Position numbers and translations under genes: made by a program
In this document: positions 41,682 through 50,640 of the stretch, piece after piece
Position numbering within the stretch: the first letter of the stretch is position 1
How the letters are laid out: each line of letters begins with the position of its first letter
Source of the DNA: Candidatus Gastranaerophilales bacterium
GTDB lineage: Bacteria; Cyanobacteriota; Vampirovibrionia; Gastranaerophilales; Gastranaerophilaceae
DNA length: 64,000 nucleotides
Assembly: GCA_944325515.1 (NCBI GenBank)
Contig: CALVAO010000009.1
Span: 25,936-89,935, forward strand
Direction of reading: 5' to 3'
The notes under the pieces: generated by a model
What the model was told of the DNA's origin: nothing
The model's database searches: none
Seen by the model: the letters and a program-made list of their open reading frames with translations, nothing else

Positions 41682-44636
41682 TTACAGAACTTTTTTTGTA
41701 TGATAATAAATTTTTCCGTTTTTCGCTGATTTTATAATATCTAAAATGATATCTTCCATAATATCAAGTTCTTCTAATTTTGCTTTAGGAAGTGACTTTT
41801 TCCAGGCAAACAGAGCTTTTCTAAAGTCATCTCCGTCTACCATGCAGTCATCTGTTCCGATTAATTTGGAGTATTTATCAGTGAACCATTCATTAAATTT
41901 TTTGTAGTTTTCTGTTATCAAGTCTGATACAATTTCCGCGTTTTTCAAAATTACCTGCATATCGCTGAATACGGATTCATTGTATTTTCCGGATTTAATC
42001 TCAGTAGCGTTAGATATTTTTCCGGTATTATAGCCGAAGCCGAAATATTCGATGCCCCTTCTTGCTGTAGAGGAGGCTTGTGCTAAGTCCTGCGAAATTC
42101 CTGCAGAACCGTCCATTCCGAAGAACATTTTTTCGCAGGAATATCCGCCGTAAGAGCATACTAAATCAGTAAACATTGCTTCAAACGGATAGTCTGAATT
42201 TTCGGTATTGCCTTCAAAAACTGCACCGAGGAAGTTCCCGCGCGGGTCAAGCGTTATGAAATTAACATCCCTTGACTGGTGCCATGGGCGCCCTTTCCGT
42301 TTGAACAGGTCGCTCATAACCTCAAGATTTGTTGCGTGACCGCACTCGTGGGATGTTGTTGCACGCTTGTTATACTCAGGCATCTGGGGCTGGGATGTTC
42401 TTCCTGTGCAAAGCTGTAAATATGCTTCAATAAAATCGCCGATAGAGGCTTTGGTTTTATTTCTTTCAAGCATTATCTGCTCTGTTTTTTCTATCATTGA
42501 TTTAATCTGTACAAAAGACATGTATTGAGTGAGCTTTACAAGCTTGTTTATTAAATAATCCCTTTCTGCAGATGTTTTGCAGGCAAGCGGAAGATTAATC
42601 TCATTAATTCTGTTAACCAGAATTTCTTTTCTTGAGCGGTTATTAAAAGCAGGAGAGTCAACCGCAATGTTTTGATTAAAGCCTCTCACTACAAGCGGAA
42701 TATAACCGGCATAAGCTTCATCTGTTGAACCTATAACAAGAATATTTACACTTTCGCCTACTGCGTTTGCCATTTCTTTCTGAACCTGCGACATTGCCTG
42801 TTTGTATCCTGGAAGATACGGGTTAGAGAATGCAAGCTCTTCAAAATTATTAATGAAAACAATTGCTGTTTTATATTGGTTTTGTTCTGCAGCTTTTTTT
42901 ATTTTTTCAAAAGTTTTATGTACATCTGTCTTTGGACTGTCTTTTGTATTATAGCCGTCAGCAGATGTAAGCGCATAATCAGATGTATTTATTTCGATAA
43001 AAGGAACCTTTGCTTCGCCTGCGATTGCTTGAGCTAGGTAACGGCGTCCGGAGCCGGCTTCTTCGTCTTTAGAGTATATAATTATTCCCTTTGTACCTGC
43101 TCTGCCGGTTTTGATTTGTCTTACTAGTGCTTCTGCATCTTTTTTTGCGGTATCTTTTCCGTAAAGAGAAGCAAGGGTTTTTCCTGTGTCATAAATAATG
43201 CCGGTATTTTCTTCGCTCTTATTAAATAAATTATGTGCAATTATTGCAAATTCATCAACATCTTTTTCTGTAATTTTTTTCTTTTCAGTGCCGTAATAGT
43301 CTGCAATACGTTTCATAAAGTCAACCGCTTTATCCGGATATACGCCTTTTATTTTATCTGCATAAATTACAGCCTTATCCTTAGCTTCTTTGGTGAAAGG
43401 AGTCTGTATATCTTTTAGGAAGCTTCTGTTTTTGCTCAGAAGATCCTGTGCCTCATAGCTGTGTATCGGCGGAATGGAATGCAAAAGGCAGTTGGAGAAT
43501 AACTGGTTAGTTACTCTATCCTGCATTAATTGATAATATATGTTTTCATTCTGGAGAAAGATAAATTTTGTTTTAGGATCTTCCAAATTTGCGATACTTA
43601 CAACCGGAGAGTTTAAAAATCCATTGTTTTGAAAATCCGGAATGTTGCTTATTAAGTTATCCATATTTACAATATACACTTTTTGCTTATCCTGCTCGGA
43701 AACGCAGTGCTTTAAGACTTCACTCCATAATTCAAGAGGAGTTGTATTTTCATCCATTACATTAACAATTGTATTTTTACTGCTAAAACTACCGTGTTTT
43801 GGGGCATTTATGGTTTTAACAATACTTGAAGCAAGCCTGGCAGCTTCTTTTCTATCAGAGTATGTGATATATAAGTTTGACCCGAGCGCCAGCTTATTCC
43901 AGACATCTACAGCTCTGGCATCATAATACTTTAGATAATCTGACTTTAGTGCTGTACGGTCTTTGTAAAGAGCTATGCTTGAAAAAGTCTGCAAAAATTT
44001 TGTCGGGAAATCTACGCCCTTTTCTGTCAGTGTGTTAAAAGCTGAACCCAAGAGCATGAAAGCGTCTGCCATGGGTGTTTTGTCTTTTATTGTATTAAGA
44101 GTTTTCTGCAATGAGGGGGAGAGTTTTATGTCTTCCAGTTCTTTTTTATTATTTTCCGGTGTTAAATTCTGTAGTCTTGCCATATTATCTTCGGCGAGTT
44201 CTTCGACTGCTTTGACGAATTTATTTATGTCTTTACTGTTTAAAAACAAATTTTTTCTTGCAGTAATGTTTGCAAGCTTGCATAAAGGCGGGAATTCATC
44301 TGGCTCCATACCTGCTAATACTTCTTCGTCTGCCTGTCCAAACAGCGCTTCTACAGATTGAATAGAAGCCTCAATAATGTGTTCCGGTTTGACCTCGTCA
44401 TGCCCCATTTGGGATGCAATTAACCTGGACATTTTAAGCAAGTTTTCGGCACTTTCTGAGAGGGGTATATCTGTCTCTTTTTCTTCGGCTTTAAAGGTTA
44501 TATAGCTTCTTGGAACGCCGAGGAGTTCTTTTGGTGCTGAATTGTTTGAAATACTTATGTTGCCTCTATTCTGGTCTGCGGATTTGGAATATTGTAAGAT
44601 TGGTTTATCTGCAGAATTTACTTTTTGTATTAGCAT
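41682..44636 (-). CDS. Soluble Clp-N / FtsH-like M41 protease with degenerate ATPase motifs
   Basis: 984 residues without membrane helices or signal peptide. N-terminal tag with YITFKAEE (about 45-52); a Clp-N-like helical repeat (about 58-100: ESAENLLKMSRLIASQMGHD then EVKPEHIIEA); a degenerate first AAA-like region (about 230-400). A second region (515-690) is clearly FtsH-like (AQAIAGEAKVPFIEINTSDY). Its Walker A reads EAGSGRRY, not GPPGTGKT, and its Walker B FINNFEE, not FIDEID. The M41 protease domain (about 755-985) keeps HECGH (763-767) and the third ligand Asp (GISQDL, 850). It is predicted to be a zinc protease without normal ATP-driven unfolding. The promoter is a CTGGCA-17-GTTTAA variant. 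Confidence 0.8.
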   Translation of the reverse strand: MLIQKVNSADKPILQYSKSADQNRGNISISNNSAPKELLGVPRSYITFKAEEKETDIPLSESAENLLKMSRLIASQMGHDEVKPEHIIEASIQSVEALFGQADEEVLAGMEPDEFPPLCKLANITARKNLFLNSKDINKFVKAVEELAEDNMARLQNLTPENNKKELEDIKLSPSLQKTLNTIKDKTPMADAFMLLGSAFNTLTEKGVDFPTKFLQTFSSIALYKDRTALKSDYLKYYDARAVDVWNKLALGSNLYITYSDRKEAARLASSIVKTINAPKHGSFSSKNTIVNVMDENTTPLELWSEVLKHCVSEQDKQKVYIVNMDNLISNIPDFQNNGFLNSPVVSIANLEDPKTKFIFLQNENIYYQLMQDRVTNQLFSNCLLHSIPPIHSYEAQDLLSKNRSFLKDIQTPFTKEAKDKAVIYADKIKGVYPDKAVDFMKRIADYYGTEKKKITEKDVDEFAIIAHNLFNKSEENTGIIYDTGKTLASLYGKDTAKKDAEALVRQIKTGRAGTKGIIIYSKDEEAGSGRRYLAQAIAGEAKVPFIEINTSDYALTSADGYNTKDSPKTDVHKTFEKIKKAAEQNQYKTAIVFINNFEELAFSNPYLPGYKQAMSQVQKEMANAVGESVNILVIGSTDEAYAGYIPLVVRGFNQNIAVDSPAFNNRSRKEILVNRINEINLPLACKTSAERDYLINKLVKLTQYMSFVQIKSMIEKTEQIMLERNKTKASIGDFIEAYLQLCTGRTSQPQMPEYNKRATTSHECGHATNLEVMSDLFKRKGRPWHQSRDVNFITLDPRGNFLGAVFEGNTENSDYPFEAMFTDLVCSYGGYSCEKMFFGMDGSAGISQDLAQASSTARRGIEYFGFGYNTGKISNATEIKSGKYNESVFSDMQVILKNAEIVSDLITENYKKFNEWFTDKYSKLIGTDDCMVDGDDFRKALFAWKKSLPKAKLEELDIMEDIILDIIKSAKNGKIYYHTKKVL

Positions 44637-44660
44637 GAGTTCTCCTTAATATTATTTAGA

Positions 44661-44689
44661 TTAAACCCCGTAAAATATTTTTTTGCCAG
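44661..44689 (-). promoter_or_regulatory. GGCA-type promoter, variant -10
   Basis: Minus strand: CTGGCA, 17 bp, GTTTAA. The spacer AAAAAATATTTTACGGG is nearly the same as that in front of the 193-residue membrane-protein gene (36663-36679). Confidence 0.4.
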
Positions 44690-44764
44690 CGGTAAAATAA
44701 AAATTTACAAATATTAAAGAATTATATGCTATAATTTAGACTAGAAATATATAAGGAGATATAA

Positions 44765-45094
44765 ATGAATACTGCAACTATCATTGGAAGAGCCGGACAG
44801 GATGCGGAAATCAAATATTTTGAATCCGGAAAAGTAAAAACAACATTTTCACTTGCAGTCGGACGCTGGGATTCTAAAACAAAAGAAGAGGTTACAGACT
44901 GGTATAATATTGAGGTCTGGGATAAACAGGCTGAATTTGCCGGAGAGTATATAAAAAAGGGACGCCAGGTTGTTGTAGACGGCAGAATCTCTATCAGCAA
45001 ATGGACTGATCAAACAGGCGAAGAAAGAGAAAGATTTCTAATTGTAGCAAATAACGTAAGATTATTAGGTTCAAAAAGAGACGCAGAGCAATGA
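44765..45094 (+). CDS. ssb: Single-stranded DNA-binding protein
   Basis: An OB-fold SSB of 109 residues: MNTATIIGRAGQDAEIKYFE, TTFSLAVGRWDSKTKE, DWYNIEVWDKQAEFAGEYIK and KGRQVVVDGRI. It lacks the usual long acidic C-terminal tail (the DDDIPF tip); the protein stops at GSKRDAEQ. It may be a second, specialised SSB, as in cyanobacterial-type short SSBs. Its stop overlaps the start of the sugar-acid kinase gene by 4 bp, an odd pairing that probably reflects a shared transcript. Confidence 0.9.
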   Translation: MNTATIIGRAGQDAEIKYFESGKVKTTFSLAVGRWDSKTKEEVTDWYNIEVWDKQAEFAGEYIKKGRQVVVDGRISISKWTDQTGEERERFLIVANNVRLLGSKRDAEQ

Positions 45095-46404
45095 TTTTTT
45101 CTGATATAGCCGGTATAATTGCAGATGATTTGACGGGGGCTAATGATACGGCGCTCCAGTTTCACGTGAGAGGGGCTAATACTAAAATCCTTCTTGACAG
45201 TGCCTGTGTCCCAGCCGATAAGTCTGATACAGAAGTCTGGGCGCTTTCTACTGAATCAAGAAATTGTGAGGACTGGGAAGCTGTTGAAAAAGTTGATAAA
45301 GCGGTAAAATCCTTTATCGAAAATTTTTCTTTTGATTATTATTACAAAAAAATTGACTCTACATTAAGAGGGCATATTGCATTAGAAACTCTTACAATGC
45401 TTGATATTCTTGACTATGATGCGTCAATTATAATACCGGCGTTCCCGCAGGAAGGACGGATTACTGTCGGAGGGTACCACCTGTTGAAGGGTGTTCCGAT
45501 AGGAAGGACAGAAATCGCAATGGATCCGCATTCGCCTATATTAGAATCGCATGTCCCGACTCTTTTAAGATCTCAATTAGATGATAAACAAAAAGATCTG
45601 GTTGGTACAATTGATCTCAAAACTGTTATGAACGGTGCAGGTCCGATTTTAATTAAAATTAATGAACTGATTAAAGACGGAAAAAAACTTATTGTTGCGG
45701 ATTCAACATCTATTACAGATATTGAGCAGATAGCTCTGGCAATAAAAAAATGTGAGAAAAAGCTCTTGCCGGCAGGAACTGCTGCTGGTGCACAAGTTTT
45801 GGGTAAATTTTGGCTCTCCGGTATTGAAAAAGAAGAATGTTCTATCAAATTAGAAAAACTGCCTAAATTGATTGTGTCCGGAACTGCTACTAATATTACA
45901 GCAGAACAGATTGCCAAACTTGAACAATCTGACGACTATGATAATGTCAATTTTATACCTCTTGACATAAAGGATATTATCAACGGTGTTTCTGATGAAC
46001 TGGTTGATAGAATTATTACTAATTTAAAAAGCGGAATTACCGTTACTGTGCATACATCGCATCTGATTACGAATTTTGACGGGTTTTCTGAAGACTCTTT
46101 CAATGCAGAATTAACAAAAGAAAAACTTACTGCAATGATAACAGATTATCTGGCTATTTTAACACACAGGGTTTTAAGCCAGATAAATGTTGTATTAATA
46201 ACACTCGGCGGAGAAACCTCTTATAAATGCTGTAAAGCTGTAGGAGCTAACGAACTTAAGCTTGTAGATGAGGTTGCGCCTGCTATATCGCTCTGTTCTG
46301 ATATACATAAACGGTGGATTGTTACTAAATCCGGAAACCTTGGCACAACAAAAACTTTAATAGACATTTTAGATTATTTTAAGCATCATGAACAAATACT
46401 CTGA
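45091..46404 (+). CDS. Four-carbon acid sugar kinase (OtnK/DtnK family, DUF1537)
   Basis: 437 residues. GIIADDLTGANDTAL is the family signature (substrate Asp-Asp-Thr/Gly). KKIDSTLRGHIALE and IIPAFPQEGRITVGGYHLLK follow. The C-terminal nucleotide-binding half has TLGGETSYKCCKAVGA and KSGNLGTTKTL. The family phosphorylates D-threonate or erythronate. The PdxA-like dehydrogenase gene next door overlaps by 17 bp, which strongly suggests a two-step catabolic or pyridoxal-related module. Confidence 0.9.
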   Translation: MIFSDIAGIIADDLTGANDTALQFHVRGANTKILLDSACVPADKSDTEVWALSTESRNCEDWEAVEKVDKAVKSFIENFSFDYYYKKIDSTLRGHIALETLTMLDILDYDASIIIPAFPQEGRITVGGYHLLKGVPIGRTEIAMDPHSPILESHVPTLLRSQLDDKQKDLVGTIDLKTVMNGAGPILIKINELIKDGKKLIVADSTSITDIEQIALAIKKCEKKLLPAGTAAGAQVLGKFWLSGIEKEECSIKLEKLPKLIVSGTATNITAEQIAKLEQSDDYDNVNFIPLDIKDIINGVSDELVDRIITNLKSGITVTVHTSHLITNFDGFSEDSFNAELTKEKLTAMITDYLAILTHRVLSQINVVLITLGGETSYKCCKAVGANELKLVDEVAPAISLCSDIHKRWIVTKSGNLGTTKTLIDILDYFKHHEQIL

Positions 46405-47323
46405 CAAAATAGCAATAACAACCGGTGACCCGAATGGTATAGGCGCTGAGATTACAATAAAAGCTTTAAATTTATTGAATCTTCCGGCGCGGGATATTGT
46501 CATCGTATCAAATTCTAAGGTTCTGAATACATACGGAAGAATAAACAATAATTATGAAATTGTAGAACTTGAGTATGAAGAAAAAATTTGTCCTGGTGAG
46601 ATTTCGGCTTCAGCCGGTGATTTTGCATACAGACTACTGAAAAAGGCGTGTGAATTAAAGCCCAAATTTATAGTAACAGCTCCAACCTCAAAAGAAGCTA
46701 TGAATCTTGCCGGTCATAAGTTTAACGGACAGACAGAGGTTCTGGAAAACTTTTTAGCTCATAACGGTCAGCGTGCAGAGATGCTTTTTGTATCAAAAGA
46801 TTTTAGGATTTTGTTGTTAACAAGACACTGTGCGCTTAAAGAAGTCGCGGGAAATATTACAAAAGAAAAAATTATTGAAAAAGTTGAACGATTAAGAAGC
46901 TATTTTCAAAATAAACTGCTTATCAAGAAACCCTCTTTTGCAATTTGTGCACTTAATCCTCATGCCGGTGAAAACGGTCTTTTAGGGTGCGAAGAAGAAA
47001 CTGTCATGACACCTGCAATAGAAGCTGTACGTAACAGGGGAATTAATATAACCAATCCTCTTCCTGCAGATACATTATTTATTGATGCGGCGCAAAAATA
47101 TTTAAAAGGTGAAAAACTACCGTATGATTGTTATATTGCCTGCTATCATGATCAAGGTTTGATACCGATTAAATCTGTTGCGGCTTCTAAAACTGTAAAT
47201 ATGACAATCGGTTTGGATATAATAAGAACATCCCCCGGACACGGTACTGCTTTTGATATCGCAGGAAAGAATATGGCAAATCCGGATTCTATGATGGAAG
47301 CCATAAAGTGCTGCCTTTATTAA
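46388..47323 (+). CDS. pdxA: PdxA-family 4-phosphohydroxy-threonine / 4-phospho-threonate dehydrogenase
   Basis: 311 residues. Hallmarks: TTGDPNGIGAEI at the start; GHKFNGQTEVL (metal-binding His), NPHAGENGLLGCEE and YHDQGLIPIK (second and third metal His). All metal ligands are present. PdxA makes 3-amino-2-oxopropyl phosphate for pyridoxal phosphate; the PdxA2 branch acts on 4-phospho-D-threonate or erythronate. The adjacent OtnK/DtnK-type kinase favours the PdxA2 role, but the sequence alone cannot decide. Confidence 0.9.
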   Translation: MNKYSDKIAITTGDPNGIGAEITIKALNLLNLPARDIVIVSNSKVLNTYGRINNNYEIVELEYEEKICPGEISASAGDFAYRLLKKACELKPKFIVTAPTSKEAMNLAGHKFNGQTEVLENFLAHNGQRAEMLFVSKDFRILLLTRHCALKEVAGNITKEKIIEKVERLRSYFQNKLLIKKPSFAICALNPHAGENGLLGCEEETVMTPAIEAVRNRGINITNPLPADTLFIDAAQKYLKGEKLPYDCYIACYHDQGLIPIKSVAASKTVNMTIGLDIIRTSPGHGTAFDIAGKNMANPDSMMEAIKCCLY

Positions 47324-47401
47324 TTAATTAGAAATTTTTCATTATTTGTAATGCCCTTTAGATTCTTCCGCATGTTTTACCATAATAGTTCGGTAGAAAT
47401 T

Positions 47402-48457
47402 TTATACAAAAATTTCTCTTATGGATTTATTATAGTCCGGTCTTAAAATTCCCTTTTCTGTAATAATACCGGTAATAAGTTCATGCGGTGTAACATCAAA
47501 ACCAGGATTAATAACATTTACGCCTTTTAACGGACAGACAGGTTTGCCGTTTATGTGTGTAACTTCTTCGTGAGAACGTTCTTCAATTGGAATTTCATCT
47601 CCGGATTTAATGGAAATATCGATTGTAGATAGAGGCGCTGCAACATAAAATGGAATATTGTGATATTTTGCGGCTATTGCTACTGTGTATGTACCTATTT
47701 TATTAGCAGTATCGCCGTTAGCCGCAATTCTATCTGCACCTACGACTACCATATCAATCATACCTTTTTTCATAAAATAAGAACACATGCCGTCTGTAAT
47801 AAGTGTGACAGGAATTCCATCCATAGCAAGTTCAAATGTTGTTATTCTGGATCCCTGCTGTCTGGGTCTTGTTTCATCAGCAAAAACCTGTATGGTATTA
47901 TCTTTTGCGTAAGCCGAACGTACGACTCCAAGAGCAGTACCATAGCCGACAGTAGCTAAGGCTCCGGCGTTACAATGGGTTAAAATCGTTGCACCTTCAG
48001 GTACGACTTCTGCACCATAATCACCAATCTTTTTGTTAATTTCAATGTCTTCATTTTCAAGTTTAATACCGTTTTGCTTAAGTTCTTCAATGATACCTTT
48101 TATATCAGCGTTTGAATTTTTTATAACTTCAATTTGCTTTTGACATGCCCACATTAGATTAACGGCTGTAGGGCGTGAAGTCTTCATGTATTCGGCTTTT
48201 TCGATAAGCTTGTTTACAAATTCGCTGCGGGAAAGGTTTTGTTTTTCAAGTTCCTGTGCATATAAAATTACTCCGTGCGCGCCAGCTATTCCTATTGCCG
48301 GAGCACCTCTTACAATCATGTTTCTGATTGCATTAAACATTTCATCACCGGATGTAATATTTACAAATTTATACTCATAAGGTATAACCGTTTGGTCAAC
48401 CATCTTAGAATATGTATCAACCCACTCAATAGTTTTAATCTTTGATTTAAATTCCAT
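47402..48457 (-). CDS. mtnA: S-methyl-5-thioribose-1-phosphate isomerase
   Basis: A methionine-salvage enzyme that isomerises methylthioribose-1-phosphate to the ribulose form. Signatures: MIVRGAPAIGIAGAHG (phosphate loop), ILTHCNAGALATVGYGTALG (catalytic Cys), VFADETRPRQQGSRITTFEL and VVVGADRIAANGDTANKIGT (catalytic Asp). 351 residues, normal. An aIF2B-like fold; the MtnA-specific segments distinguish it from ribose-1,5-bisphosphate isomerase. No other mtn gene is nearby. Confidence 0.94.
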   Translation of the reverse strand: MEFKSKIKTIEWVDTYSKMVDQTVIPYEYKFVNITSGDEMFNAIRNMIVRGAPAIGIAGAHGVILYAQELEKQNLSRSEFVNKLIEKAEYMKTSRPTAVNLMWACQKQIEVIKNSNADIKGIIEELKQNGIKLENEDIEINKKIGDYGAEVVPEGATILTHCNAGALATVGYGTALGVVRSAYAKDNTIQVFADETRPRQQGSRITTFELAMDGIPVTLITDGMCSYFMKKGMIDMVVVGADRIAANGDTANKIGTYTVAIAAKYHNIPFYVAAPLSTIDISIKSGDEIPIEERSHEEVTHINGKPVCPLKGVNVINPGFDVTPHELITGIITEKGILRPDYNKSIREIFV

Positions 48458-48528
48458 TTTAATTCCTCTTCAATAGTCTTATTAAGTTTAGAATATCATA
48501 ATGGGATAGAAAATAAAAGGAGCGGTTA

Positions 48529-48606
48529 ATGATTAGACTGTATGCAATTTTATTCTTGTTCCTTCATTGTCCGGTAAAAATTAGCTTCCCTAAACTTAAC
48601 AAATAA
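48529..48606 (+). CDS. Possible 25-residue hydrophobic peptide
   Basis: AAGGAG with good spacing, then ATG and 24 further codons (MIRLYAILFLFLHCPVKISF and PKLNK), then TAA. A single membrane-inserting stretch. The only support is the ribosome binding site. Confidence 0.3.
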   Translation: MIRLYAILFLFLHCPVKISFPKLNK

Positions 48607-48656
48607 TACTAATTGAGCTTTGCTTTATGATTTTTCTTTTTTACTTAAAATACTAC

Positions 48657-48692
48657 AAAAAGCGGGTTCAGTTTCTGCTGAACCCGCTTTTT
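48657..48692. terminator. Rho-independent terminator
   Basis: AAAAAGCGGGTTCAG, a 6-nt loop, CTGAACCCGCTTTTTT, with A/T runs on both sides. It closes the operon to the right on the minus strand (CMD-domain gene end). Confidence 0.92.
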
Positions 48693-48714
48693 TATAACTA
48701 AACAAAGATTAATT

Positions 48715-49461
48715 TTAATCCGGTACAATTTCATTTAGATACTTAAGCGCATTAAGAGTCCGCGGAAAACCTATATAAGGCAGACACTGATTAATTGCCG
48801 CAATCATGGTATCTTTATCATTTCCCATATTTAAATTACCTTGAATATGACCTTTTATCTGGCTTTCTGTATCACCTATTGATACAAGCATGCATAAGGT
48901 GAGAAGTTCTCTTGTCTTTAAATCCAATCCTTTTCTTGTATAAAAATCCCCGAAGCAATATTTTGCAAGGAATTGCGGAATATGCTGTTCGTTTTCCGGA
49001 TACAAAGACGGCATCGCTTTAATCTTTTCTCCGAAAATTTCCACCTGTGTATTTAAACCGGCTTCTTGACGTGTTTCAGCAGTTACTGTACCGGTAGATT
49101 CAACAGGTTCTTTTAAAACTTCAAGCATTGCCTTTTCTGCATCAAGAGCTTTCGGAGCTCCTACATAAGGCGCGCATTGATAAATTGCTTCTCTTATTTC
49201 AACAGGCTTTGCACCTGCTTTTAACGCCTTATTAACATGCTCTTTCACATACTCGCTCTGTCCGTTAGATGTCAGCACTACAATTGTTATAAGCTCGCGC
49301 ATTTTCATGTCAAGTTTTCCGACAGTCGGAACATCATTATTAATAAAATTTTCAGTAATTTGGTATAATTCAGTCATATTTGTATTCTCCTTTGCAGATA
49401 CTGTAGAAACAGCAGATATTAATACAGCTGCTATTCCTATAATCAAAAGTTTTCTTAACAT
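48715..49461 (-). CDS. Exported protein with two carboxymuconolactone-decarboxylase (CMD) domains
   Basis: 248 residues with a signal peptide (about 1-23). Two CMD/AhpD-like domains lie at about 35-115 (KMRELITIVVLTSNGQSEYV, EAIYQCAPYVGAPKA) and 155-245 (KTRELLTLCMLVSIGDTE, INQCLPYIGFPRTLNAL). The AhpD CxxC redox pair is absent. Such tandem CMD proteins are linked to quinone, lactone or peroxide-related chemistry. It is the third gene of an operon with a flavodoxin-like reductase and a cupin; all three suggest extracytoplasmic detoxification or catabolism of a small aromatic or quinone-like molecule. That is inference. Confidence 0.85.
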   Translation of the reverse strand: MLRKLLIIGIAAVLISAVSTVSAKENTNMTELYQITENFINNDVPTVGKLDMKMRELITIVVLTSNGQSEYVKEHVNKALKAGAKPVEIREAIYQCAPYVGAPKALDAEKAMLEVLKEPVESTGTVTAETRQEAGLNTQVEIFGEKIKAMPSLYPENEQHIPQFLAKYCFGDFYTRKGLDLKTRELLTLCMLVSIGDTESQIKGHIQGNLNMGNDKDTMIAAINQCLPYIGFPRTLNALKYLNEIVPD

Positions 49462-49475
49462 TCTCTCTCATCCTC

Positions 49476-50012
49476 CTAAATAGATTTACCCATCTCATAT
49501 GCTTCATTTATGTATGGAGTATTCTCTACATCTGTTTTTTCCCAGACACCGGAGCCATAAAGAATTCCTTTTTCTTCCGCTCCTTCTAAACAGTCCAAAA
49601 ATCCTCTGAATTCTTCTACCGTACGATTTAATGCCTCTTTATTATCATCAGCTGCAGTTATAATATAATAGAATTTTTTATTTAAAATATGCGTATATCT
49701 CGAACAACACCTGTCAATAAAAGTTTTCATCTGACCGCACATCGTGTAAAAATAAACCGGCGTTGCAAACACTATAACATCAGAGTCTATCATTATATTT
49801 AAAATTTCTGACATCTCGTCTTTTTGTGAACAGACAGTATAGTTGTTTGTATTACAAAATCCGCATCCTGTACAATAATTAATCTTTTTATCTTTTAAAA
49901 AGATTTTATTAATACTGTGTCCGGCATCAACAGCACCTTTTGCAAAGCTATTGCATAAAGTATCGGAGTTACCACCTTTTCTGGGAGATGAGGATATAAT
50001 TAAAACTTTCAT
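49476..50012 (-). CDS. NAD(P)H-dependent flavodoxin-like FMN reductase
   Basis: 178 residues. The FMN phosphate-binding loop SSSPRKGGNSDTLCNSFAKG is at about 7-26; a Cys-rich CTGCGFCNTN segment follows, then VIVFATPVYFYTMCGQMKTF. This is the iron-sulfur-flavoprotein/NADPH-dependent FMN reductase family with a Cys cluster CxxCxxC, possibly binding a metal or redox cofactor. No signal peptide, so cytoplasmic. The ATG overlaps the cupin gene stop by 1 bp. Confidence 0.88.
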   Translation of the reverse strand: MKVLIISSSPRKGGNSDTLCNSFAKGAVDAGHSINKIFLKDKKINYCTGCGFCNTNNYTVCSQKDEMSEILNIMIDSDVIVFATPVYFYTMCGQMKTFIDRCCSRYTHILNKKFYYIITAADDNKEALNRTVEEFRGFLDCLEGAEEKGILYGSGVWEKTDVENTPYINEAYEMGKSI

Positions 50013-50476
50013 TATTTTACACCTCCATAATATTCTTCATCAGATACCGGTTCAAGCCATTCAGTACTATTATTCGGGAGGTTTGGCTCTATTGATATAT
50101 GAGCAAACATTCCGTCCGGTCCTGCACCGTGCCAGTGTTCAACATCTGGTGCAATCTTTACGACATCACCTTTTTGGATAATTTGTATTTCTTTACCGCG
50201 TTCTTGATACCTTCCTTTACCTGCAGTCACAAGCAGAATTTGACCTCCGGAATGCTTATGCCAGTTAGTTCTGGCTTTCGGTTCAAATGTAACGTTTCCT
50301 ATTGAAGAATTAAATATATCATCATATGCACAAAGCCTCTCTAAATATGTCTGTCCTGTGAAATATGCTCCATAAGGATTCTTTTCTCCTTGCGCGAACG
50401 GTTGTTCAAAATCATGTGCCATAGCTATACTGCCTCCTAAAATACAAACTAATAAACTTGATAAAATTTTTTTCAT
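50012..50476 (-). CDS. Exported cupin-domain protein
   Basis: 154 residues with a signal peptide (about 1-20). A single cupin barrel: RTNWHKHSGGQILLVTAGKG (two metal His and a Gln) and a second motif GDVVKIAPDVEHWHGAGPDG (third His). This is the small metal-binding cupin family. First gene of the cupin/reductase/CMD operon; AGGAG-like ribosome binding site. Together with the CMD gene it shares this export feature while the reductase is cytoplasmic. Confidence 0.88.
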   Translation of the reverse strand: MKKILSSLLVCILGGSIAMAHDFEQPFAQGEKNPYGAYFTGQTYLERLCAYDDIFNSSIGNVTFEPKARTNWHKHSGGQILLVTAGKGRYQERGKEIQIIQKGDVVKIAPDVEHWHGAGPDGMFAHISIEPNLPNNSTEWLEPVSDEEYYGGVK

Positions 50477-50640
50477 ATGCTCTCCTATAATTTATAAATT
50501 TATATTAGCACTTGAGAGTTGTTCTAAGTCAAGAGAAAATTTTTCTTGCATATATATTTTTATGTAGTAATATAATGATATAATAAGTGATATAGAGTTT
50601 TATCGCCAAATTATATGTGTGTATTAAGGAGTAATTAATA

